NCBI GenBank assembly: GCA_964544475.1
Contig: CAZJBS010000004.1
Location: 124,001 to 188,000, forward strand
Length of the DNA stretch: 64,000 bases
Direction of reading: 5' to 3'
Source of the DNA: CAZJBS01 sp964544475
Lineage (GTDB): Bacteria > CLD3 > SB21
Part shown: positions 57,723-64,000 of the stretch, piece by piece
Position numbering within the stretch: position 1 is the first letter of the stretch
How the letters are laid out: every line of letters begins with the position of its first letter
Notes under the pieces: generated by a model
The model's input: only the letters and a program-made list of their open reading frames with translations
The model's database searches: none
Told to the model about the DNA's origin: nothing
Position numbers and translations under genes: made by a program

Positions 57723-58108
57723 GGCCTGACATCTATGCTGTTGGATTTTCTTCTTGCGGGTTTCACAATAAACCACGTCGCCGCTATTCCGAGCGTAAAA
57801 ACCGCGTACATTATCGCAAAAGTCGATTCCGACCAATCATAGTACATCAGTCGCTGAACCCAGTAACTGACAAAACTCTCCTGATTGTGTGGCTGCTTTC
57901 GTAACTGATACTCCAGTGCGGTCAGGGGACATACGACACCAAGCAGTGATTCTATCAGGACAATTCCCATGGCGATCAAGTGAATGGCTCGGAACCACAC
58001 GTTTCGGACCCACATCCAGTTCATAAGAAATCCGATCCATATAATAACGAAACCGCCAATAACAAAGGCAACATAGATAAAGTGAGCATATAGAACGAGA
58101 TCGGCCAT
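57719..58108 (-). CDS. DUF2784 membrane protein
   Basis: A 129-residue protein with four membrane spans. The conserved pieces are LVLYAHFIYVAFVIGGFVIIWIG, RAIHLIAMGIVLIESLLGVVCPLTALEYQLR and a C-terminal span before KPARRK, matching DUF2784. Function unknown. It is coupled by a 4-bp overlap to the downstream epimerase gene. Confidence 0.9.
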   Translation of the reverse strand: MADLVLYAHFIYVAFVIGGFVIIWIGFLMNWMWVRNVWFRAIHLIAMGIVLIESLLGVVCPLTALEYQLRKQPHNQESFVSYWVQRLMYYDWSESTFAIMYAVFTLGIAATWFIVKPARRKSNSIDVRP

Positions 58109-58203
58109 TGCTTAATCGGATTGAATGGGATATATTGAAATAAAGCTAAGCAATATGTGTTTCACAGACAACCGCTGTTTATGAAAACAATGTGAGGACG
58201 GAA

Positions 58204-58695
58204 ATGCGTTTTCTTCTGTTGCTTTGGACCATCATGCCTTTCGTGTTACCGGCTTGGGCGGGCGAGAGGGAATTGGATTGGTCGTCTTTTGATGAGGGAA
58301 TGGAGAGGGCGCGTCGCGAAGATCTCCCCGTCCTGGTCGACGTGTATACCGATTGGTGCGGCTGGTGCAAAACCATGGACTCCAAGACGTATGGAGACGA
58401 GAAGGTCGCGAAGTACCTGAACGAACGCTTTGTGCTCATCAAGCTAAATCCCGAAAAGGACGGCGCGATCACTTACAAAGGCAAAGTCTATGAGGCTTCT
58501 TATTTTTCCCAGGCGATTGGCGTCAATGGGTATCCGGCTACGGCATTTTTCGAATCCAACGAAGACATGGTGACATTGGTCCCTGGCTTTATCAACGCCG
58601 GCGAGTTCCTGAAAATACTTGAATTCATAGGTGATAAGTATTATAAAAAAATGAGTTATCCTGACTTTCTTAAGTCCAAAGGTTATTCCTACTGA
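58204..58695 (+). CDS. Thioredoxin-like (Thioredoxin_7/DsbD-gamma-type) protein, exported
   Basis: A 163-residue protein with signal peptide MRFLLLLWTIMPFVLPAWAG, then a thioredoxin fold: LPVLVDVYTDWCGWCKTMDSKTY with the CGWC pair, and cis-Pro in VNGYPATAFFE. Redox partner in the periplasm. I chose ATG 58204 (SD TGAGGA) over the GTG at 58192. It lies 5 bp before the ABC-2 permease gene. Confidence 0.88.
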   Translation: MRFLLLLWTIMPFVLPAWAGERELDWSSFDEGMERARREDLPVLVDVYTDWCGWCKTMDSKTYGDEKVAKYLNERFVLIKLNPEKDGAITYKGKVYEASYFSQAIGVNGYPATAFFESNEDMVTLVPGFINAGEFLKILEFIGDKYYKKMSYPDFLKSKGYSY

Positions 58696-58700
58696 GCCGC

Positions 58701-59927
58701 TTGTTGACCAGGAAAACCCTGCTGATCCTCAATTGGGAGTTCGTACAGAGGATTAAGTCCAGAAGCTTTGTGTTTTCGCTGATTTTCATGCCTGCCGTCA
58801 TCGTTTTCTTTGCCGTCCTGCCAGCTTATTTCGCCTCCCAACGCTCTGATGCCCCGATGACCATAGCGGTGCATGACTCGTCCGGCCTATTTGTGTCCGG
58901 TCTGCGCGCCGCATTGAGCCGAGTTGGCGCAGGTAGACCGATTCAACTGCTGGACATGACCGCTTCCGGTTGCGATTTCCATGAAGACGCATCGAACCTT
59001 GTCCGAAAAGGGATGATTTATGGATTTATCGACCTTAGCGACGAAACAGCGCGCGCCAGATCGTTTCTTCTCCACACAATGGAAAAAGTTGAACCGGCCG
59101 ACCTTGATCGTCTTGAGGTAGCGTTGCAAGGCGTGTTGCCAGATATGGAGCGGACGAGAATGGACGTTGACAATCCCGAGGCCGGGCAATGGTCCAAACC
59201 TATTCAATTGGATGTCGCTCACCTGGACTTCTCTGGCGGCGTTTCTTTGTACCAATATCTGTCTGGCCTTGTTCTTGTGATGATGTTGTTCTTTGCCGTT
59301 TTCAATTCCGGAGGAGGATTCATGAGGGGACTTCTCGAAGAAAAGAGCAACAAAGTCATTGAAATGCTTGCTTCCTCAGTTTCACCGAACGAATTGATGA
59401 CGGGGAAGCTATTGGGGATTGGACTGATCGGGCTTTTGCAGATTGGTTTGTGGTTTCTCGTTGGCGTTTTGCTCGGAAATTCTTCCATGTATTCATTTAT
59501 TTCGTGGTCTATGTTCGGATATCTTGTGACTTACTTTGCTTTGGGTTATTTGTTCTTTGCGTCCTGCTTGTCGATACTCGGCGCTCTCTTCTCGGCCGAT
59601 CACGATATTCAGCACTTGCAGGGTCTTGTTGCTTTCGTCGGGATCCTTCCTCTGGCGTTTGCGTTTCTTGTATTAGATGACCCCGACTCGCCGTTGGTCA
59701 ACATACTGTCGTATGTTCCCCCGCTGACGCCGACACTGATGATCTTGAGGATTGCCGTCTCCGATCCGCCATGGTTTCATTTGGTTGGTACGGTCGCGGT
59801 TATGTTTCTGAGTATTGGGCTGGTGTTGAGAATGGCTGGGCGTGTTTTTGAAATGCAAATAGCACAGACCGGCCGTCGATTGACATGGCCTCTGTTAGCC
59901 GCTTCCCGTCGAACCATCACCGGATAA
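58701..59927 (+). CDS. ABC-2-type transporter permease (NatB/YhaP-like)
   Basis: A 408-residue membrane protein: first span after LILNWEFVQRIKSRSFVFSLIFMPAVIVFFAVLPAYF, a large outer domain (50-185), then five or more spans. GLLEEKSNKVIEMLASSVSPNELMTGKLLGIGLIGLLQIGLW is the hallmark of ABC-2 permeases paired with Na+ or drug export ATPases. No ATPase gene is adjacent. The start is TTG (58701 or 58704) without a clear SD. Its 3' end overlaps the convergent lpxA gene by 11 bp. Confidence 0.88.
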   Translation: MLTRKTLLILNWEFVQRIKSRSFVFSLIFMPAVIVFFAVLPAYFASQRSDAPMTIAVHDSSGLFVSGLRAALSRVGAGRPIQLLDMTASGCDFHEDASNLVRKGMIYGFIDLSDETARARSFLLHTMEKVEPADLDRLEVALQGVLPDMERTRMDVDNPEAGQWSKPIQLDVAHLDFSGGVSLYQYLSGLVLVMMLFFAVFNSGGGFMRGLLEEKSNKVIEMLASSVSPNELMTGKLLGIGLIGLLQIGLWFLVGVLLGNSSMYSFISWSMFGYLVTYFALGYLFFASCLSILGALFSADHDIQHLQGLVAFVGILPLAFAFLVLDDPDSPLVNILSYVPPLTPTLMILRIAVSDPPWFHLVGTVAVMFLSIGLVLRMAGRVFEMQIAQTGRRLTWPLLAASRRTITG

Positions 59928-60690
59928 TGCCCCGTTGGCTGGATTGTATGAAATCGAGAATGTGTTCAACTTCTGGGTTCAAAGTACATTCTTCCCGAGC
60001 TCTATTCATCGCCTCAGAAAGGCCCAAACCCGATCGATAAACTAACCGGTATACTTTTTCCATTAGATCGATGGTCTCCTTGGGCGTCCGGCAACGGTGC
60101 AGACCAACATAGTTCAGACCTCTGAATCCCAACGGTTCGCCGCCGGCAAGAATGTAAGGCGGGACGTCTTGTGACACCCGGTAGCCCCCACCGACAAACG
60201 CACATCGGCCAATACGCGCAAACTGATGAACGGGAACCATACCACCAATATTTGCAGACTCTTCAACCTCAACGTGACCGCCCAAATTCACTGCGTTTGA
60301 CAGGATTACGTGGTCTCCAATGCGACAATCGTGCGCTACATGGACGTACGCCAAAAGCAGGCACTTTCGGCCAATGATAGTGGATCCGCTGGCGGCGGTG
60401 CCCCGGTTTACAGTGACATACTCCCTGATCACCGTCCCATCTCCCACGGACAAGATTGTCTCCTCACCGGAGAACTTGAGATCCTGAGGAATCCCGCCCA
60501 AAACGGCTCCGTGGTGGATTCGGCAATCCGCGCCAAGCTTTGTATGCCGGCATATTCTTACACCCGAATCAATATCGCAATTGGGCCCTATTTCGACGTT
60601 GTCGTCGATGACGGCGTACGGTCCAATTCGAACGTTGTCGGCAATAACGGCCTTCTCTGATACGATGGCGGTCGAGTGAATTTTCTTCAT
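59917..60690 (-). CDS. lpxA: UDP-N-acetylglucosamine acyltransferase LpxA
   Basis: A 257-residue left-handed beta-helix enzyme, first step of lipid A synthesis: it moves an R-3-hydroxyacyl chain from ACP to UDP-GlcNAc. Hexapeptide repeats run through the N-terminal two thirds (IGPYAVIDDNVEIGPNCDIDSG); the catalytic His is in LLAYVHVAHDCRIGDHV; the C-terminal helical domain is present. It shows that the organism makes LPS. Translationally coupled to the PRAI-like gene upstream (4-bp overlap). lpxB, lpxD and fabZ are not adjacent. Confidence 0.96.
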   Translation of the reverse strand: MKKIHSTAIVSEKAVIADNVRIGPYAVIDDNVEIGPNCDIDSGVRICRHTKLGADCRIHHGAVLGGIPQDLKFSGEETILSVGDGTVIREYVTVNRGTAASGSTIIGRKCLLLAYVHVAHDCRIGDHVILSNAVNLGGHVEVEESANIGGMVPVHQFARIGRCAFVGGGYRVSQDVPPYILAGGEPLGFRGLNYVGLHRCRTPKETIDLMEKVYRLVYRSGLGLSEAMNRAREECTLNPEVEHILDFIQSSQRGIIR

Positions 60691-61358
60691 ACATTCTTCG
60701 GAGAGGATAGACGATTGATTTCGGAAAAGAAAGCGGCAAGCTTGTTCGCGTCAAGCCGTCCGTCTGTTCGAACGCCACTGCAAACATCCAATCCAAATGA
60801 ACCCACAAAAGTCATCGCCTCGGCAACGTTGTCGGCCCTCAAGCCACCGGCCAGATACACCGGCTTCTTGACGCTTAGGCAAATTCGACGACTGATTTCC
60901 CAGTTGTGCCGTCGGCCCGTGCCGCCAAGCTCCTTGACGGGTCTGCCGGGATTTCCGGAATCCAAGAGAATAGCGTCCACAAAAGGCTCAACATCCAGCG
61001 CCTCGTCCACCGCATCGTCGCTTGTAACATGAATCACTTGGACAATGTGTATGCCGGGTAATCCGTCGCGCAAGTCTTCAAAAGACCCCTTTTGAAGTCG
61101 ATCGCAGATCTGAATCGTATTGGTGCAACAGCGTTGGTGTTGATGTATGATTTCATCGGCAGACTGTCGGCTCGTAAGAAGAAAGGACTCAATGCCTGGT
61201 GGTATCGCGGCCGCGATTTCCCGAATCAGGGTTTCGTCAATAACGCCCGGCCCGCTTGGCATCTCAGAAACCAAACCCACGGCTGATGCGCCCGCCGCAA
61301 TGGCCATCCGTGCCTCATCAAGACTCAGGATACAGCAAATCTTGACTTTCGGCCTCAT
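60687..61358 (-). CDS. Phosphoribosylanthranilate isomerase (TrpF)-like protein
   Basis: A 223-residue TIM-barrel protein of the PRAI family. The opening VKICCILSLDEA matches the KICG active-site strand with the catalytic Cys kept and Gly replaced by Cys. PSGPGVIDE, the general-acid Asp region AILLDSGNP, the GGTGRRHNWEISRRI phosphate loop, and LAGGLRADNVAEAM are present. In tryptophan synthesis PRAI turns PRA into CdRP, but no other trp gene is near; this subtype is often found outside trp operons. It overlaps glgA and lpxA by 4 bp each. Confidence 0.8.
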   Translation of the reverse strand: MRPKVKICCILSLDEARMAIAAGASAVGLVSEMPSGPGVIDETLIREIAAAIPPGIESFLLTSRQSADEIIHQHQRCCTNTIQICDRLQKGSFEDLRDGLPGIHIVQVIHVTSDDAVDEALDVEPFVDAILLDSGNPGRPVKELGGTGRRHNWEISRRICLSVKKPVYLAGGLRADNVAEAMTFVGSFGLDVCSGVRTDGRLDANKLAAFFSEINRLSSPKNV

Positions 61359-62827
61359 TCTCTCCTTTTTGCGATTGCCCTCCGGTACAGTTCCACATAC
61401 TTGGCGGCCGATGCCGTCCAGCTGTAATCCCGGTTCATGCCATTAAGTTGAATTCGTCGCCACGTGATCTTGTCATGATACGTCTCAACGGCCCGTCGTA
61501 CTGTTGAATAGAGGGCGTAACCGGTAGTATCGTTGAAAGAAAAGCCGTCACCGTCCGTTTTCCCCATCGCAAGCAGTTCATGCCAGTCTTGAACGGTGTC
61601 CGCCAATCCGCCTGTTTTTCTGACAATCGGTACTGTCCCGTATTTCAGACTGTACATTTGATTGAGGCCGCAGGGCTCGTATCGTGAAGGCATCAGAAAC
61701 ATGTCGGCGCCAGCTTCCACCAGGTGGGCCAGCTCATTGCTGAAGCCAATATAAGACCACACTCTCTGTGGTAACGCGTTTCCCATCGCGCGAAACAGGT
61801 TCTCGTAGTAGTCTTCTCCGCTTCCAAGAATGACCCATTGCGCTTCAAGACCCATCAGTTCATTGATCGCTTCGGCAATTAGATCAAAACCCTTCTGCGG
61901 AACAAGTCTCGATACCAGTCCGATAAGAGGGACGCCTTCGACATACTTAATGCTCGTCTGTTCCAGAAGATATTTCTTGTTCTCTTCTTTAAGCTCCGGA
62001 TTCATTTTCGAATACGGCGTTGGTATCAGATGGTCGTGCTCCGGATTCCAGACTTCGTCATCGATGCCGTTCAACACACCGAAGAGGTCATCCCGTCGTG
62101 GCCGAAGCACCTCTTCCATACCGGCGCCGAATTGCGGAGAGAGAATCTCCCTGGAGTACGTCTCACTCACCGTGGTGATGATCTCCGAAAATTCGACACC
62201 CGCCTTCAACAGAGATACCGATCCGTGAAATTCAAAAGCCTTGCCGGGCGCAAACAACTCGCCGCGCAACTCCGCGCTCGCCAGGATCGACGGCGAAAAA
62301 CGGCCCTGGTAGGCGATATTGTGGATGGACATCAGACTGGCCGTTTTGTCAAACAACCGATCCCATCCATAGTTGTCCTTGAGATACACAGGGACTAAGC
62401 CGGTCTGCCAATCATTGCTGTGCACGACGTCGGGCGCCCATCGAAGCCTCTGCATGGTCTCAATAACGCCTTTCGAGAAAAGCACAAACCGTTCGTCTTC
62501 GTCCGGATCGTTGGTGTAAATGGATCGGCGGTTGAAATAGTGTGGACAATCAACAAAGTAGATGTCAACGTCCGAGTTTACCATCTTCGATCGAAGCGCG
62601 TGTACAGAGCGAACATGTCTGCCAACACGGATGCCCATCTCACCTATGGCTGACTCATAATGGAGTTCATATTTACTCTCATCAATGAGGGAGTATTTCG
62701 GGACAAAGACCTTGACCTCGCAGCCAAGCTTGGCCAGGGCCTTCGGAAGGGCGCCTACGACGTCTCCCAAACCCCCGGTCTTCACATAGGGAGACGCCTC
62801 TGAGGCCACTATGGCAACGCGTAACAC
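61355..62827 (-). CDS. glgA: Glycogen (starch) synthase
   Basis: A 490-residue GT5 enzyme that extends alpha-1,4-glucan from ADP-glucose (or UDP-glucose). The KTGGLGDVVGALPKAL ADP-glucose site is at residues 16-31, with HSNDWQTGLVPVYLK, HNIAYQGRF and the C-terminal MPSRYEPCGLNQMYSLKYGTVPIVRKTGGL motif. Length is normal. It is in the middle of a coupled minus-strand operon; no other glg gene is seen here. Confidence 0.95.
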   Translation of the reverse strand: MLRVAIVASEASPYVKTGGLGDVVGALPKALAKLGCEVKVFVPKYSLIDESKYELHYESAIGEMGIRVGRHVRSVHALRSKMVNSDVDIYFVDCPHYFNRRSIYTNDPDEDERFVLFSKGVIETMQRLRWAPDVVHSNDWQTGLVPVYLKDNYGWDRLFDKTASLMSIHNIAYQGRFSPSILASAELRGELFAPGKAFEFHGSVSLLKAGVEFSEIITTVSETYSREILSPQFGAGMEEVLRPRRDDLFGVLNGIDDEVWNPEHDHLIPTPYSKMNPELKEENKKYLLEQTSIKYVEGVPLIGLVSRLVPQKGFDLIAEAINELMGLEAQWVILGSGEDYYENLFRAMGNALPQRVWSYIGFSNELAHLVEAGADMFLMPSRYEPCGLNQMYSLKYGTVPIVRKTGGLADTVQDWHELLAMGKTDGDGFSFNDTTGYALYSTVRRAVETYHDKITWRRIQLNGMNRDYSWTASAAKYVELYRRAIAKRRE

Positions 62828-62828
62828 G

Positions 62829-63566
62829 TCAAATGCCCTCCATTTTTTCGAGTTCGGCTCTCACCGAGCCAATCAAGATCCTGCTTTTCATAAGGACAGG
62901 AATATGACGATGGTCGTCCGTCAGCCAAATATTCAGCACCGATCTATTGGAGAAGGGCCCGACGGGAGTTTGTACGAGCAGACAATCAAAGTCGCCGGCC
63001 GTGACTGAGATTTTTTCCTTTCTAACGACCTTCACCACCACATCTCTCACCTTTCCATTATCAAAAGCGGATACTTTGATGTCCTGGCCAATTTCCATGG
63101 GAAGACTTCGCAAGTAATAGAAGGACGACAGTATGTCTTGAACAAACAAGGGGATGGATATTTCAGACCTCCCCGAATCTAGATCGGCTATGCGGGCGAC
63201 GCCGGCTTGGTGGTTGAAATCAACCTCGAAATTTCTTTTGTAACCGCCTTCTTGTGTCCTTTTTATGTAGCGAACGGCGTAAAGCCCTTCGCGATCAACA
63301 TAAGAATCCAACCGATCCCTTACCTTGTACATGGTCGAAAAGAAGGCATTGGATTGCGTGGAAGCAGAGATGTGATATACGGGGCGTCCGTTCATTCGTG
63401 TCGTATCTTCCACGTGCATCACGGCGGTGCCGGCGTCGACGAACTCCCATCCAATGGAAAAAGTCAGTTTTTCGCCGACCCTGAATGCGCTGTTTTCGTT
63501 TTTTCGAAGAAATTGATTCTGAAACGAACTTAGAAACAGGCTGAAAGCAAAAACAAAGAAGACCAT
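62829..63566 (-). CDS. DUF3108 exported protein
   Basis: A 245-residue protein with a signal peptide (VFFVFAFSLFLSSFQNQF) and the beta-barrel-like DUF3108 domain: FRVGEKLTFSIGWEFVDAGTAVMHVEDT, YKVRDRLDSYVDREGLYAVRYIK, and the late WLTDDHRHIPVLMKSRILIGSVRAEL motif, which recurs in this family. Function unknown. It begins 6 bp after the phosphatase gene and ends 1 bp before glgA. Confidence 0.88.
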   Translation of the reverse strand: MVFFVFAFSLFLSSFQNQFLRKNENSAFRVGEKLTFSIGWEFVDAGTAVMHVEDTTRMNGRPVYHISASTQSNAFFSTMYKVRDRLDSYVDREGLYAVRYIKRTQEGGYKRNFEVDFNHQAGVARIADLDSGRSEISIPLFVQDILSSFYYLRSLPMEIGQDIKVSAFDNGKVRDVVVKVVRKEKISVTAGDFDCLLVQTPVGPFSNRSVLNIWLTDDHRHIPVLMKSRILIGSVRAELEKMEGI

Positions 63567-63572
63567 CTGGAC

Positions 63573-64000
63573 TCACATGGCCGGTTGCTGCTCTAATTTC
63601 GCTTTTGCCGCGGCGAGGATTCTGGGAAAAACGTCGTCAATGGCGTTTCTGATTTCGGCAAAGGTCTTCACATAAAACTCCATGCTGAATCCCATGGGAT
63701 CCGGGATAGAGTCCGATACAGTCAAAGGACGATCTTTGCCGTAAGCTTTTAGCAGAAAGGTTTTGTTTTTGGCGCTTGGATAATTTTCAACAATGTAGTT
63801 CAGATGATCGATCGAAAGCGCCAGGATAAGATCCGACTGTTCCACAAGAACCCGGGACATGGGTTTGGATCGAATACCGGCAATGTCCATCTGGTTGGTG
63901 GCCGCAACGCGTACCGCGTTTTCTGACGGCTTGTTGCCATCGTAGGCGAAAATACCACAGGACTGAACCCACATGCGGCTGCGAAGGTCTTCCGGAACAT
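63573..64000 (-). CDS. Low-molecular-weight protein-tyrosine (or arginine) phosphatase, C-terminal part
   Basis: The frame is open to the window end, so the gene starts outside; the visible part is 142 codons and lacks the CxxxxxRS catalytic loop, which should lie just beyond 64000. The visible part has VPEDLRSRMWVQSCGIFAY, RSKPMSRVLVEQSDLILAL and the general-acid loop SIPDPMGFSMEFY (Asp of DP), all typical of LMW-PTPs. It is the most upstream gene in view of the glgA-lpxA operon. Confidence 0.85.
   Translation of the reverse strand, partial: VPEDLRSRMWVQSCGIFAYDGNKPSENAVRVAATNQMDIAGIRSKPMSRVLVEQSDLILALSIDHLNYIVENYPSAKNKTFLLKAYGKDRPLTVSDSIPDPMGFSMEFYVKTFAEIRNAIDDVFPRILAAAKAKLEQQPAM

Noticed and set aside
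1..64000. CRISPR arrays, insertion sequences, prophage or integrase genes
   Set aside because: No regularly spaced repeats, transposase, integrase or terminal repeats were found on reading both strands.

Overview
The window looks like a chromosomal segment of an uncultured, diderm (LPS-bearing) bacterium of the Fibrobacterota-Chlorobiota-Bacteroidota (FCB) assemblage. G+C is moderate, a little above half by eye. Pointers to FCB are a DUF5683 protein, a 31-aa bS22-like (AURKAIP1/COX24) peptide, a lipoprotein family common in Bacteroidota, a mitochondrial-type aconitase, a Ycf48-type remnant and bacillithiol genes (bshA, bshC) alongside lpxA. Strong Shine-Dalgarno sequences and E. coli-like promoters (TTGAnn, 17 bp, TATATT) argue against Bacteroidia proper and for a neighbouring lineage such as Chlorobi/Ignavibacteria/Calditrichota-like groups. 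That placement is inference. I see no insertion sequences, prophage, CRISPR, rRNA or complete tRNA genes.

Layout. 1-140: start of a glycosyltransferase on the minus strand. 296-8225: ten plus-strand genes with gaps of 0-52 bp: STAS antagonist, histone-deacetylase-like hydrolase, DUF5683, receiver-histidine kinase, CofG-like radical SAM, upp, RsbW-like kinase, outer-membrane protein, mnmA, panB. 8226-13279: mostly minus strand: zinc-ribbon/DUF4190, a plus-strand DUF2147 protein, yceI-marR-lipoprotein, and an ECF sigma/anti-sigma/Spy-like stress operon. 13446-19465: plus-strand housekeeping run: thiL, an M24 peptidase, greA, bshA, GDPD, carA. 19499-20523: a DinB protein behind the truncated front end of a Ycf48-like gene. 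20524-21933: M64 peptidase. 22034-29432, minus strand: aconitase with a histone-H1-like tail, SirB1-like, TIGR02757, clpC and an unknown partner.

29614-38033: a compact plus-strand locus of receiver protein, uncharacterised radical SAM protein, two GT4 glycosyltransferases, flippase and NodB-like deacetylase, ending in bshC. This looks like a surface-glycan or exported glycoconjugate locus. 38170-47809: acyl-CoA synthetase, a 921-aa protein I cannot place, peptide-binding lipoprotein, sppA, an HU-family gene, the bS22-like peptide, DUF1028, truA and a small membrane protein. 48043-56788: Na/Pi transporter with an Ig-like front domain, amino-acid permease, two thioredoxin-fold proteins and a DUF2339-DUF3999 pair. 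56793-58108, minus strand: TIGR01777 epimerase and DUF2784. 58204-59927: thioredoxin-like protein and an ABC-2 permease. 59917-64000: a translationally coupled minus-strand operon, LMW phosphatase-DUF3108-glgA-PRAI-like-lpxA.

No single obvious novel defence or mobile system is present. The most notable items are the aconitase with a 78-residue lysine/arginine tail, the radical SAM/glycan locus, the orphan CofG-like enzyme, the 921-aa unknown protein, and several cis-regulatory arrangements (a possible leader peptide inside a terminator, a promoter that overrides the annotated thiL start, and a remnant gene whose promoter may now drive dinB).
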